A stretch of DNA of 64,000 bases from Micromonospora tarapacensis (GCF_019697375.1 NZ_JAHCDI010000003.1:1027253-1091252); one strand, 5' to 3'; shown: positions 32,422 to 41,299, numbered from the stretch's first letter. The notes: a model not told the origin generated them from the letters alone. Translations and numbers: made by a program.

Positions 32422-33765
32422 TCACGCGGCCACCCGTGCCCGGATGGCCGTCACCACCTCCGCCAACTGCTTGTCTTGGCGCGGTTCGATGACGTCCGCG
32501 ACGTCGCTGAGCCGGTCGAGCAGCCGGCGGGATCGCACATGCCGCGCGGCATCCAGGACTGCTTGGGCGTGGGGTGCGACCTTGTCCTGTTCTCCGAGAA
32601 GCGCGTATCCCAGCGCCATGGTCACGTGGTCGAACGCGCCACTGCGTGACGTCTCGGTTCGCCGTTCCAACGCCCGGCCGGCATGGGTCAGCGCAAGGAC
32701 GGCGTGTTGCTCGCGGTACTGCGAGTAACGGGCTAGAGCGGAATGGACGACTCCTGACATTCCTTCCAGGTCGGCTGGCTCGCAGAAGAACCGTGTCCAT
32801 TGGGGTGCTTCCGCGGTGTCGGCTCTGCCGATTTCGTCACGAGCGCGCGCCAGTGAGTCACGCATCGCAGGCGCGTTTCCCATTCTGGCGTGAGCCCAGG
32901 CGATGTTCGCGTGCAGGATCGCAACCGAAGTCAGGCAGTTCGAGTTCGTGGCAACGATCTGGCCGAGCTGGAACAGGTGCAACGCCTCTGCGGGGTTGCT
33001 CTGGTGGATGCTGACTCGGCCGAGGCGGTAATAGGCGTCCGCCATCAGCGTCGAATCACCCGCCTTTTGGGCGTAGACGAGACCTTGCGCGAGATGGCGA
33101 CGCGCCTCCATGTGTTCACCCAGGTCGTGGGACATCCACCCGACAAGATTGTGCAAGTCCGCCAGCTCGGTATGTAGCTCGGCAGACAGTTGGGGAGTTT
33201 GGCAGCGGCTACGGGTGAGACAGCTCGCCCATGCCAGGTAGCCGCGTGCCGAGTCGCGACATGAGCCACCGCCGTATGCGGCATCCAACTCTCGATGTCG
33301 TTGAGTAATTTCTCGCACGGTGGCGATGGCCTCCCGATTCACGACCTCCGGCACTGAGAGGGGCCGATCACCGGGCCGAGGAAGCCACACTTCAACGTTC
33401 GGTGAACCGCCAACGGCGAAGCCGGCCAAGGCGGCAATGAACTGCTTCCGCTGCTCAGGTTCACTTAAGGGCAGCGGCTCGGGATGATGTTCTTGAGCCG
33501 GTTCTGTCCCGTATCCGAGGCCCATCAAGGCGCGCGGTATGCCCAGTCCCTCTGCGATTCGCACGAGGACGTCGTACGCCATGACCTGCCGGCCGCGGGT
33601 GATTTCGTAGACCTCGGATGCAGCGAACCCAGCAAGTTCGGCGATACGGCGTTGTGTCATGCCGTGACGCCGGTTCAGCAGCATAAAGATTTGACCTACG
33701 TCCCGACGTGCCAGGGCACTTCGCATCGCCGGCTCATCCCACCACGACTGATCAGGGTGCGTCAT
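32422..33765 (-). CDS. XRE-family regulator with TPR-like domain
   Basis: 447 aa from ATG 33765 (MTHPDQSWWDEPAMRSALAR). HTH: IFMLLNRRHGMTQRRIAELA then GFAASEVYEITRGRQVM, followed by VLVRIAEGLGIPRALMGLGY. The rest is helical TPR-like (YYRLGRVSIHQSNPAEALHL, ALLGEQDKVAPHAQAVLDAA). In-frame codons up to 33825 could extend the start. The plan matches many actinobacterial regulators that read cytoplasmic signals. It is divergent from the small-protein operon at 34158 and upstream of the APH kinase. Confidence 0.85.
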   Translation of the reverse strand: MTHPDQSWWDEPAMRSALARRDVGQIFMLLNRRHGMTQRRIAELAGFAASEVYEITRGRQVMAYDVLVRIAEGLGIPRALMGLGYGTEPAQEHHPEPLPLSEPEQRKQFIAALAGFAVGGSPNVEVWLPRPGDRPLSVPEVVNREAIATVREITQRHRELDAAYGGGSCRDSARGYLAWASCLTRSRCQTPQLSAELHTELADLHNLVGWMSHDLGEHMEARRHLAQGLVYAQKAGDSTLMADAYYRLGRVSIHQSNPAEALHLFQLGQIVATNSNCLTSVAILHANIAWAHARMGNAPAMRDSLARARDEIGRADTAEAPQWTRFFCEPADLEGMSGVVHSALARYSQYREQHAVLALTHAGRALERRTETSRSGAFDHVTMALGYALLGEQDKVAPHAQAVLDAARHVRSRRLLDRLSDVADVIEPRQDKQLAEVVTAIRARVAA

Positions 33766-34157
33766 CTGCGAAAAGCGGTCCACGTTCACGACAGCCCCAT
33801 CGACGGAGGGAAGTGAGAGCAGCATAACCGGCAGTCATCGCCCAGCCACCCCACTCGCCAACGCACCAGTCAAGGCGACTAGTCGCGCTAGTCGTCCGCC
33901 GCAGCCCAGGCTAATCCGGGCGGCCTGACCTGCCGCGCGGGTTCCATGCCCCCGGCACCAGTTGCCATGGTCAAACCGCTTCCACATTGGCCCCGACCCC
34001 CTCGATAGGCCGGGACTCGTCGGAGGCCACGAGCGAGCCGGGTGCAGTGCCCGCCGACCCATTCGGCACCGGCCACTGCGTCCCATCGGTCAGGTGCGCG
34101 GTCGGTGCCGGGGAGGGCCCGGCCGCGCATCTCAACCCACCCAGGAAGGTGAAGGCA
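33766..34157. other. Divergent regulatory gap
   Basis: 392 bp between the XRE/TPR regulator and the rightward small-protein operon. Reading frames crossing it are not convincing. It should contain both promoters, but I see no clear -10/-35 pair or operator repeat. Confidence 0.4.
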
Positions 34158-34397
34158 GTGCGCGTCAAGTGGTTCGTCCCCAGCGGTGAGGAGTCGTTCG
34201 ACCCTTTCGGCCTCGGCGGTGAAGGGGCGGCGCTGTACGGCGGCTGTGGCGAACCAACGCTCGACGGCCGCAGCGACGACACCGCCGTGGCAACTGATCT
34301 GGCCAGGCATTGCCAAACCCGTCGGGCGAGCCCAGAACGGCCGACGCTAAGCAGCGGCCCGGGGCAGCGCTCGGGACGGGGAAGGGCGCGGCCGTGA
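34158..34397 (+). CDS. Small protein, first gene of a coupled operon
   Basis: 79 aa from GTG 34158 with AGGAAGG about nine nt upstream. VRVKWFVPSGEESFDPFGLG then GEGAALYGGCGEPTLDGRSD, with a basic Arg/Pro tail. Its stop lies inside the next start (GTGA at 34394-34397), the same coupling seen through the rest of this operon, which supports a real gene. Not recognised. The Gly-rich centre with one Cys is unusual; it could be a second peptide substrate, but no modifying enzyme is adjacent. Confidence 0.5.
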   Translation: MRVKWFVPSGEESFDPFGLGGEGAALYGGCGEPTLDGRSDDTAVATDLARHCQTRRASPERPTLSSGPGQRSGRGRARP

Positions 34398-34669
34398 TCC
34401 GGAGTCCTCAGCCCCTCCCCGAGGTCGCGGCTGGCACGCTGCTGCGGCTCGATGCGAACGATTGGTCCTACGGCCGTGACCTCACCCCCGGCACCGCAGT
34501 AGTTGTCACCGTCGTTGACGTTCGCGATCTCCCGAACCGCAGCGACGAGTGGATTTGGATCCTCGGCCACCGTCCGGAGTGCGACTACCCACACGTCGAC
34601 CGGCACCCGCCGTGCATGGAGATACGGGTCAGCGTGGCCGCGCTGCACCGCCGGCTACCCACTTCATGA
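34394..34669 (+). CDS. Hypothetical protein
   Basis: 91 aa from GTG 34394. GTLLRLDANDWSYGRDLTPG, VVVTVVDVRDLPNRSDEWIW and HRPPCMEIRVSVAALHRRLP suggest a small all-beta fold. The His/Cys pairing (HRPECDYPHVDRHPPC) could bind a metal. Overlaps both neighbours (GTGA before, ATGA after). Not recognised; conserved in position with XRE/TPR regulators and GPP34 genes in actinomycetes as far as I recall. Confidence 0.65.
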   Translation: MIRSPQPLPEVAAGTLLRLDANDWSYGRDLTPGTAVVVTVVDVRDLPNRSDEWIWILGHRPECDYPHVDRHPPCMEIRVSVAALHRRLPTS

Positions 34670-34899
34670 CCAGCACCGACGACGGCGACCGCCCCGTCGA
34701 CCGCTTCGAGGCGGCGCGCAACACGGCGCTCCAGCACCGCGACGGCGGCACCTGCTTCCACTGCCAGCACGACAGGTGTGGGCAACACGCCTGGGCGATC
34801 GAGGAGCTGGCCCGCCACCCCGGCGGCCGGAAGCTCCTTCGGCAGCTCGGGTTTCCCATCTCCTCTGACGAATCAACCGAGGAAGGTCAGCCGCGGTGA
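34666..34899 (+). CDS. Hypothetical small Cys/His-containing protein
   Basis: 77 aa from ATG 34666 (ATGA overlap with the previous gene). RFEAARNTALQHRDGGTCFH then CQHDRCGQHAWAIEELARHP carries a C-x2-C-x4-C arrangement with His residues, a possible zinc site. The tail is acidic. It ends in a GTGA overlap with the GPP34 gene. Function unknown. Confidence 0.65.
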   Translation: MTSTDDGDRPVDRFEAARNTALQHRDGGTCFHCQHDRCGQHAWAIEELARHPGGRKLLRQLGFPISSDESTEEGQPR

Positions 34900-35645
34900 A
34901 CACCCCACCCTCCGGCGCATCCAACGATCACGCACCCCACCTGTACGAGCATCGGGCATCAGTGGAGCCAGTCCGGCCGGTACGCGCAGTCGGCAGCGCC
35001 GCCGCCCACAGCACCACGCGTCTTGCCGACGAGTTCTTCTATCTGGCCCACGACGACCAGACCGGCCGTCCGCGCCTGTTCGAGTCGGCGACGGCGCACG
35101 GCTTGGCTGCCGCGTTGTTGGCCGAGCTGTACCGGGAGGGTCGGGTCACGTTCGAGGGCCGGCATGTGCGGGTGCTCAATGCCTCGCCGCCGAAGGATTG
35201 GCTGCAACATGTTGTCCTGGACCGCTTGGTGGCCGAGCCGCGTCACACGGCGACCCGGACGTGGCTTTCGTTCCTCGCCACCACCGCCTGCGAGCAGGTG
35301 ATCACCCGCATGTGGCAGCTCGGGCTGCTGCGGCCGGAGCAGGTCGGTCGGCTGTGGCGGCACCGCACCGTCTACGTCCCCACCGACGTGAACAGGGCCG
35401 CCTGGTCGTGGGCACGGCTGTCCTTCCAGCTGCGCAACTACCACCCGCTGACCGCCTTCGACCAAACCCTTGCGGGCCTGGCGCTGCACACGCAGCTTGA
35501 TCCGATCCTGCTCGACGGCACACCCCTCGCTGTCCGTGCGTTCCTGCGCCACCAGGTCGACCAGGTCCCTGCCCCGCTACGCGATCTCCTCGCTGACCTC
35601 GGTGCCGTCGTCGGCGGTGCCGTGCTGAGCCACCGCACCTCCTGA
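34896..35645 (+). CDS. GPP34 family protein
   Basis: 249 aa. TTRLADEFFYLAHDDQTGRP then RLFESATAHGLAAALLAELY and WLFHHVV-like segments (DWLQHVVLDRLVAEPRHTAT) match the GOLPH3/GPP34 fold, a helical phosphoinositide-binding protein in eukaryotes. Bacterial members are frequent in actinomycetes, often in multigene clusters, and are of unknown function, probably membrane-peripheral. GTG 34896 overlaps the upstream stop. The permease follows after 44 nt. Confidence 0.85.
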   Translation: MNTPPSGASNDHAPHLYEHRASVEPVRPVRAVGSAAAHSTTRLADEFFYLAHDDQTGRPRLFESATAHGLAAALLAELYREGRVTFEGRHVRVLNASPPKDWLQHVVLDRLVAEPRHTATRTWLSFLATTACEQVITRMWQLGLLRPEQVGRLWRHRTVYVPTDVNRAAWSWARLSFQLRNYHPLTAFDQTLAGLALHTQLDPILLDGTPLAVRAFLRHQVDQVPAPLRDLLADLGAVVGGAVLSHRTS

Positions 35646-35689
35646 ATGCGGCCACCCCTATCCCATCCCTCTTCGCTGAGAGAGAACCG

Positions 35690-37183
35690 ATGTTGCACTC
35701 GAAACCCGACACCGTGTCCGCTGTCCTCGCGCGTGGGCGGCTCGGTATTCCGTCGGTGGTGTTCTTCGTCATCGCCGCCGCCGCACCGCTGACCGTCGTC
35801 GCCGGTGGCGCGACCACCGGGTACGCGGTCACCGGCGTCACCGGCATCCCCGTCGCCTACCTACTCGTGGCGGCCGTGCTGGCGCTGTTCGCGGTCGGCT
35901 ACGTGGCCATGTCCCGCCGAATCGTCAACGCCGGAGCCTTCTACACCTACGTCACCCGAGGACTCGGCCGCCCCGCCGGCGTCGGCGCCGCCATGGTCGC
36001 CCTCCTCGCGTACAACGCGATGCAGATCGGGTTGTACGGCGGGGCCGGGGCGGTCACCGCGCAGTTCCTCAACGACCGGTACGGCTGGCAGCTCACCTGG
36101 TGGATCTGCGCCCTCGCCGTCTGGGCCATCGTCGCCGCGCTCGGGGTCGCGCGGATCGACCTCAACGGCAAGGTTCTCGCCGTCGTCCTGGTCGCCGAAT
36201 GCGTTGTCGCGTTGACCTTCGACGCCATCATGGTGACCCACCCCGCCGACGGAACGGTCGCCTTCGACACCCTCGCCCCGTCGCACATGTTCGCCGCCGG
36301 GATCGGTGCCGCGTTGGTCACCGCGATCACCGGATTCGTGGGCTTCGAGGGCACGGTGGTGTTCTCGGAGGAGACGAAGGACCCGCGCCGCACGATCGCC
36401 CGCGCCACCTACATCGCCGTCGCGGTGACCGGCCTGCTGTACGGGCTGTCCGCGTGGGCGATGTCGGTGGCCACCGGCCCCGACCGCATCGTGGCGACGG
36501 CCCGCACCGACGGCACCGACCTGATCTTCAACCTGGTGTCGCCGTACCTGAACCAGAGTGTCATCACCGTCGCCCGGGTCCTGTTCATCACCTCCCTGCT
36601 CGCCGCCCTGCTGTCCTTCCACCACACCGTGGCGCGGTACCTGTTCGCCCTCGGCCGCGAACGGGTGCTCCCGGCGGCGTTCGGTCGCACCAGTCGGCGG
36701 ACCGGCGGGCCGAAGGTCGGCTCCCTTGTCCAGAGTGGGCTCGCCTTCGCCGTGCTGGTCGGCTACGCCCTGGCGGGGGCGGACCCGATCGTGCACCTGT
36801 TCTTCTGGATCACCGTCACCGGCGGCCTCGGCGTCCTCATCCTCATGACCCTCACCTCCGCCGCCGTGATCGGCTTCTTCGCCCGCACCACCCATGCAGA
36901 AGGAGCGTGGCGGTCGGTGATCGCACCAGGCATCGCCGCGCTCGCGCTCGGCGGGATCCTCACCGTCACCCTGCGGGAGTTCGACACCCTCCTCGGCGTG
37001 GCAGCGGACTCGCCGCTGCGCTGGGCGTTCCCCGCCGCCTACGCCGCCGCCGCACTACTCGGCATCGCCTGGGCACTGACCCTGCGCGCGACCGCCCCCG
37101 ACGTGTACGCGGCGATCGGTCTGGGCGCGGACAGCGACACCGGACCGCTGCGCGCCCCCGATGTCGTCCGCCAACCCGCCTGA
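35690..37183 (+). CDS. APC-superfamily amino acid permease
   Basis: 497 aa with 12 or more hydrophobic segments (VVFFVIAAAAPLTVVAGG, GVGAAMVALLAYNAMQIGLY, AAYAAAALLGIAWALTL). The helix-1 motif IAAAAPLTVVAGGATTGYAV and the helix-6 region AITGFVGFEGTVVFSEETKD are typical of APC amino acid and amine transporters. ATG 35690. The GNAT gene follows with its own SD sequence 13 nt after the stop, so permease and acetyltransferases likely form one transcript handling an amine substrate; that is inference. Confidence 0.9.
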   Translation: MLHSKPDTVSAVLARGRLGIPSVVFFVIAAAAPLTVVAGGATTGYAVTGVTGIPVAYLLVAAVLALFAVGYVAMSRRIVNAGAFYTYVTRGLGRPAGVGAAMVALLAYNAMQIGLYGGAGAVTAQFLNDRYGWQLTWWICALAVWAIVAALGVARIDLNGKVLAVVLVAECVVALTFDAIMVTHPADGTVAFDTLAPSHMFAAGIGAALVTAITGFVGFEGTVVFSEETKDPRRTIARATYIAVAVTGLLYGLSAWAMSVATGPDRIVATARTDGTDLIFNLVSPYLNQSVITVARVLFITSLLAALLSFHHTVARYLFALGRERVLPAAFGRTSRRTGGPKVGSLVQSGLAFAVLVGYALAGADPIVHLFFWITVTGGLGVLILMTLTSAAVIGFFARTTHAEGAWRSVIAPGIAALALGGILTVTLREFDTLLGVAADSPLRWAFPAAYAAAALLGIAWALTLRATAPDVYAAIGLGADSDTGPLRAPDVVRQPA

Positions 37184-37196
37184 CCAAGGAGTTGCT

Positions 37197-37853
37197 GTGA
37201 CCGTCCCCAACAAGAACCTGCTCGTCCGCCCCGCCACCGAAGCCGACGCCGGACCACTGATCGCCGTCCTCGCCGAGGCGTTCCACCAAGGACCCATCGC
37301 CGACTGGCTGATCCCCGATCCAACCGACCGCCGCACCGTCTACTACCGGTACTTCACCGACGCCTTCCACCACGGCCTGACGCACGGACAGGTCTACACC
37401 GCCGCCGACCAGACGGCCGTGGCCATCTGGTACCCCCGTCTCGCACGCACCTCGACCGACACGGGCGGACGGCTGGAAGCGCTGGAGCACATCGCCGGAG
37501 TCTATGCACCGAAGTTCGTGCTGCTGGAGGAGATGTTCGACGCCTTCCACCCCGACGACCCGCACCACTACCTCGCCTACCTCGCCGTCGACTCGGCACA
37601 GCAGAACCGCGGTATCGGCGCTGCGCTGCTCGCCGACTACCACGGTCGCCTCGACGATCTCGGCCTGCCGGCTTACCTGGAAGCCACCAACATGCGCAAC
37701 CGGCGGCTCTACCTGCGCCTCGGCTACACCGCCGGCCCCACCATCGTGCTCCCCACCGGCGGGCCTGTCATCTGGCGAATGTGGCGCGGCACCCCCACCA
37801 GCAGCGGCCGGACCCCGTTCCCGCGCACCCTGCCACGTCGGCGGCCACTGTGA
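37197..37853 (+). CDS. GNAT family N-acetyltransferase
   Basis: 218 aa. The acetyl-CoA-binding motif A is present: YLAYLAVDSAQQNRGIGAAL (Q-x-x-G-I-G). ATNMRNRRLYLRLGYTAG gives motif B. The N-terminus TVPNKNLLVRPATEADAG is usual. GTG 37197 is preceded by AAGGAG (spacing 5). Substrate unknown. The stop overlaps the next, truncated GNAT gene (GTGA). Confidence 0.88.
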   Translation: MTVPNKNLLVRPATEADAGPLIAVLAEAFHQGPIADWLIPDPTDRRTVYYRYFTDAFHHGLTHGQVYTAADQTAVAIWYPRLARTSTDTGGRLEALEHIAGVYAPKFVLLEEMFDAFHPDDPHHYLAYLAVDSAQQNRGIGAALLADYHGRLDDLGLPAYLEATNMRNRRLYLRLGYTAGPTIVLPTGGPVIWRMWRGTPTSSGRTPFPRTLPRRRPL

Positions 37854-38251
37854 CCGCCGCCCCCGTGATGACCACACCGATCCGATCCGCTGAGGCCGGC
37901 GACGTGGCCACGATCGCCGCGCTGCTCACCGACGCCGTCGCCACCGACCCGGTAGCGCAATGGCTCGTCGCCGACCCGGTCGAGCGGCAACACATCTTCC
38001 ACGGCTTGCTCACGATGGAGGTCGACCATGCCGTGGAGTGGTGGCACGTCGACATCGCCCTCGACATGACGGCCGTCGCCGTATGGCACCACCGCCCAAC
38101 GCCACAGGCGGCACTGCTGTCCGACTACCACCTGAGCACCTTCACCGGCCGACACCTACCCCGCTTCCAGCAGCTCCACGCCCTGGCCCGCCGGTACCGA
38201 TCCGGTGCCCCGCACCACTGGCTCGCCTGGCGCCCCACTGCCCAGCTCTAG
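37850..38251 (+). CDS. GNAT-like protein lacking the acetyl-CoA motif (truncated paralogue)
   Basis: 133 aa. The sequence follows the first part of the preceding GNAT (IRSAEAGDVATIAALLTDAV; AQWLVADPVERQHIFHGLL; GAPHHWLAWRPTAQL) and stops exactly where the paralogue reads PHHYLAYLAVDSAQQNRGIG, so the acetyl-CoA-binding half is absent. No downstream frame restores it. It could be a regulator or partner of the full GNAT, or a decaying duplicate. Confidence 0.7.
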   Translation: MTAAPVMTTPIRSAEAGDVATIAALLTDAVATDPVAQWLVADPVERQHIFHGLLTMEVDHAVEWWHVDIALDMTAVAVWHHRPTPQAALLSDYHLSTFTGRHLPRFQQLHALARRYRSGAPHHWLAWRPTAQL

Positions 38252-38405
38252 CGACCCCGGCCTCGTCGTTTGCCTTCACCACAGAGCCGTGTCCCCGGCC
38301 CGGCCCGCGACGGCGGGCGGTCTTGATCGGCGCGTGGAGGTCGACGTGGATAGGCCGGGGTGCCCGACCGGACACCACGACGAACGCTGTCAGGAGGAAC
38401 CACGC

Positions 38406-38567
38406 ATGACTGACCAGCCATCCACGCGCCGCACTGTCGAGGTTGACGCTGACGTGTACGACGTGTTGGAGCGCACGGCCGCCAACCGAGACACCGACGT
38501 CAACGGTGTGCTGCGCTACCTGATCGAGGTGCCGACGCCCCGGGCTGCTGCCGACGACGATGACTGA
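38406..38567 (+). CDS. Small ribbon-helix-helix-like protein
   Basis: 53 aa from ATG 38406 with CAGGAGGAACC upstream. RRTVEVDADVYDVLERTAAN then RDTDVNGVLRYLIEVPTP has the beta-strand, helix, helix spacing of RHH/CopG regulators; the tail is acidic (DDDD). It may control the neighbouring operon or a plasmid-type function. A 15-bp stem-loop terminator follows 15 nt after the stop. Confidence 0.65.
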   Translation: MTDQPSTRRTVEVDADVYDVLERTAANRDTDVNGVLRYLIEVPTPRAAADDDD

Positions 38568-38582
38568 GTGCGCGCAAGACAG

Positions 38583-38614
38583 GTCGCCCGGCCCGCCATG
38601 GCGGGCCGGGCGAC
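38583..38614. terminator. Strong bidirectional stem-loop
   Basis: 38583-38597 and 38600-38614 are exact reverse complements (15 bp, tight loop around CATG). It lies between the convergent RHH gene and the leftward backbone genes. Confidence 0.75.
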
Positions 38615-38635
38615 ACCCGTCAACGCTCGTGCCGT

Positions 38636-39280
38636 CTAGCCGCTCGAAGCGACGGCAGCGGCGAGCAGGCGTTGGGCGGTGCGCTCAGTGATGTCGAGTT
38701 GCCCGGCGAGCGTCACACCGAGCCCGCGCCGATCCTGCCCGGCGGCGTCGGCCTCGGCCAGCAGCGTGATAGCGGTGTGGAGCCGAGGGTCGTCGGCGTA
38801 CGGGTGCGGTTTGCGGGCACCGGTCGTGCCGGGGGTCCGGCCGGTGGACTGCCGCCCGGTGCGGGCGTCGGCGACGGCCCACACGGTGCGCCGGAACCAC
38901 AGGCGGCGGATTCGGCCGTCTGGCAGATGCTCGACGCGGTCCGGATGGTGGAGCAGGGTGTCGGGCAGGTTGCGGTACGAGCCGTAGCCGAGGATCCTCG
39001 CCGCCGCGCCGGAGCCGAGGAGATCCTCCGGGTCGCCGCGGCGGTCGACCTTCGTCAGCTCGGCGCGTTTCGCCACCAGGTGGGCGGTGTGAAACGCCTC
39101 GATGTCGTCGAGCCAGAACCACTGCCCACCGTCATGCGGGAAGCCGCGCGGGAAGCCGAAGCGGGCGCGGTGGCGGTGCCAGTGGTTGACCGTGGAGTAC
39201 GCCGCGCCGGTGTGCGCGGCGACTCCAATCCGGTCGAGTGCGGTCCGTCCGTCGATGACCTGTCGTGCCACGCCGTTCAT
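38636..39280 (-). CDS. HTH-containing element backbone protein
   Basis: 214 aa from ATG 39280 (GGAGGG just upstream). It has repeated DNA-binding-like parts: RTALDRIGVAAHTGAAYSTV with FGFPRGFPHDGGQWFWLDDI (excisionase/MerR-like wing), LLGSGAAARILGYGSYRNLP, and a C-terminal TLAGQLDITERTAQRLLAAA HTH. Probably a DNA-binding regulator or replication accessory of the element. Not assigned to a named family. Confidence 0.65.
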   Translation of the reverse strand: MNGVARQVIDGRTALDRIGVAAHTGAAYSTVNHWHRHRARFGFPRGFPHDGGQWFWLDDIEAFHTAHLVAKRAELTKVDRRGDPEDLLGSGAAARILGYGSYRNLPDTLLHHPDRVEHLPDGRIRRLWFRRTVWAVADARTGRQSTGRTPGTTGARKPHPYADDPRLHTAITLLAEADAAGQDRRGLGVTLAGQLDITERTAQRLLAAAVASSG

Positions 39281-39465
39281 CCTCCCTCCGGACAGCTGGT
39301 CACGTCCGCGTGGTCGAGGTGAGTGTGGCTCGGGCCGTAGGATCGCCCTACGCCCGGCTCGGGTAGAAGCGGCCCTGTGGTCCGCAGGTGGCCCGAGTAG
39401 GCGAGGTGGCCGGTCGGGGTCGCAATGCACCCCCGGGTGCGCCCGCCGGCCACCGACCCACCCGC

Positions 39466-39861
39466 TTACCTCGGCGGACGCAGCACCTTCCACGCCACTT
39501 GCGCCATTCGGTCGATGCGCAGCGCGGCCAGTTTCGCGCGGGTGGTGGGTTTCAGCGCGTCGTACACGGTCAGGATCGCGGCGGCGGTGGTCGCGTCCAC
39601 CAGCGCCCCGTCGATCTTGCGGCACGCGCCGCGCTTTGCCTCCCGCAGCAACGTGATGACGCGGGGGTCACCCGCTGTCGCGTCGTCGGGGAGGGCGTCG
39701 ATGTCGGCCAGTCCTTCGCAGTCGGGGCAGGTCACGAGGTGCGGGTCGTCGGTGACGCGGCTCAAGGGCACGCCGTCTGTGCCGCAGACTGGCCCCATCC
39801 GGCGGCGGGCCTTCGCGTGAGTCAAGGCGGGCCACCCGTGCCGCCCGGTGTCGGTGGTCAT
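39466..39861 (-). CDS. Hypothetical protein with CxxC motif
   Basis: 131 aa from ATG 39861, which overlaps the stop of the upstream gene (ATGA). MGPVCGTDGVPLSRVTDDPH and LVTCPDCEGLADIDALPDDA contain a Cys pair that may bind zinc, and VYDALKPTTRAKLAALRIDR is a helical tail. Typical of small backbone genes of actinobacterial integrative elements; function unknown. Confidence 0.65.
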   Translation of the reverse strand: MTTDTGRHGWPALTHAKARRRMGPVCGTDGVPLSRVTDDPHLVTCPDCEGLADIDALPDDATAGDPRVITLLREAKRGACRKIDGALVDATTAAAILTVYDALKPTTRAKLAALRIDRMAQVAWKVLRPPR

Positions 39862-40523
39862 GGTGCCTTCTCCGGCTGGTGGGTCCAGATGCCGAGCGGG
39901 TGACCGGGGGCGATCCGACCTCGGCCGGGGGCGAGGGTGTCGAACACGTCGGCATACCGTTCGTGGAGTTGGCCCCGGGTGCGCATCAGGTGTTTGCCTC
40001 GGCTGAGCTTCGCGGGCAGGGACTCGACCACCCGGCCGATCAGCCCATACAGGTCCCGGGCCTCGACGAGGTCGGCGCACCCCTGGCATGCCGACCAGCA
40101 TTCGCCCCACGCCTGGGTGAAGGCGTGCTCAGTGTCGGTACGTCGCACCCGCGCCGCGTGGTGCCGAGACTGGTAGTCGCCCACAGCGACCACCCGGGCG
40201 GTGACCCGGCGGGCGTCGGTGACCTGGTTCGCGCACCGGTAGACCCAGGCCGCGTCGGGTGCGGAGCAGAAGTCGCACTCGATGATCGGATCGGGAATCT
40301 CGGTGATGGGTACCGGCTCGGGCCGGTGGTCACTTTGCTGGCCGCGCTGCTCGGCCGCGTGCAGATACTCGACGACCACACCGAGGTTGTTGAAGCGGAT
40401 GTTGAGCGCGCGACGGCAGCGGCGGCAGTAGAACGACTCCGGGACCGGCGCCCTGCTCGCATCACGGGCTGCCGCCTGGGGGAGGCGGGCGGATTCCTCG
40501 GGGTGTGGGGAGTGCGGTGGCAT
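39858..40523 (-). CDS. Hypothetical zinc-finger-like protein
   Basis: 221 aa from ATG 40523. Three Cys clusters: FYCRRCRRALNIRFNNLGVV, IIECDFCSAPDAAWVYRCAN and WSACQGCADLVEARDLYGLI. The last part (GRVVESLPAKLSRGKHLMRT) is helical. Stop and start overlap the neighbours on both sides (TGATG, ATGA), so it belongs to one leftward operon. Function unknown. Confidence 0.65.
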   Translation of the reverse strand: MPPHSPHPEESARLPQAAARDASRAPVPESFYCRRCRRALNIRFNNLGVVVEYLHAAEQRGQQSDHRPEPVPITEIPDPIIECDFCSAPDAAWVYRCANQVTDARRVTARVVAVGDYQSRHHAARVRRTDTEHAFTQAWGECWSACQGCADLVEARDLYGLIGRVVESLPAKLSRGKHLMRTRGQLHERYADVFDTLAPGRGRIAPGHPLGIWTHQPEKAP

Positions 40524-40942
40524 CACTTGTCGCCTCCGTCCTGGTGGCGGGGGTGCTGCGGCCACGTGGGATCGGCGGGGTCGAGGGTCAGCCCGAGACG
40601 CAGACTCGCGAGGTCGACCACCCGCCGCAGCAGGCTTGCCGTTCCGCTGCTGAGGTCGGCGTCGTAGTCGTGGGCGATGCGGCAGGCGAAGCGCAGCGCC
40701 ACGCACGCGGCGGTGAGCGCGGCCTCCATCGCGGCGCGGTCGTCGGCCCGGGTGGCTCGTTTGACGGTCGCGGCCGGGTAGGTGCGCTCGTCGCCGTTGG
40801 GGAAGCGGAGGGTGTAGCGGCGGGCGTGGGTGGTGTGTGGGGTGGAATAGCGGACGTGGGTGACGGTGCCGAGGCGGTATTCGACTGGGTCGGTCGGCTT
40901 GATCACCCGGGCGGTGTCGCCGTACTCCAGGGACCGGTACAT
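40523..40942 (-). CDS. Hypothetical protein
   Basis: 139 aa. An SH3-like N-terminal beta region (YGDTARVIKPTDPVEYRLGT, RYTLRFPNGDERTYPAATVK) is followed by a helix rich in Ala (MEAALTAACVALRFACRIAH). TGATG overlap with the next gene. Unknown role within the element backbone operon. Confidence 0.65.
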   Translation of the reverse strand: MYRSLEYGDTARVIKPTDPVEYRLGTVTHVRYSTPHTTHARRYTLRFPNGDERTYPAATVKRATRADDRAAMEAALTAACVALRFACRIAHDYDADLSSGTASLLRRVVDLASLRLGLTLDPADPTWPQHPRHQDGGDK

Positions 40943-40966
40943 CAGGACTCCGTTCAGGGGTGAGGT

Positions 40967-41299
40967 CTAGCTGGTGGGGTGGTCGGTTTCGCCGCCGCCG
41001 TTGATCTCGAAGGCGATGAGGCGGTCGTCGGTGTCGGTGGTGTCGGCGTGGAGGTAGAGGTCATCGGCGCGGCGTTTCACGCCGATGGAGACGCCGTGCA
41101 CGTCGAGCACCACGTAGCCGGTGCGGTCTCCGGGTTCGCCGGGGTAGACGCGCAGGTTGAGCCGGCCGATCACATCGGCGCACACCGGGTCGACCGGACC
41201 GAGCAGGGCGAGCGCGCCCGCGAGGTGCGGGCCGTTGAGGGTGCGTTGTCCGTCGCCGAGGCCGTCGGTGTTCTCCGGCGGATCAATCGGGGGCGTCAT
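40967..41299 (-). CDS. Hypothetical protein
   Basis: 110 aa from ATG 41299 (ATGA overlap with the gene upstream). NGPHLAGALALLGPVDPVCA, NLRVYPGEPGDRTGYVVLDV and ADDLYLHADTTDTDDRLIAF suggest a mixed alpha/beta protein. Not recognised; probably a backbone gene. Confidence 0.65.
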   Translation of the reverse strand: MTPPIDPPENTDGLGDGQRTLNGPHLAGALALLGPVDPVCADVIGRLNLRVYPGEPGDRTGYVVLDVHGVSIGVKRRADDLYLHADTTDTDDRLIAFEINGGGETDHPTS

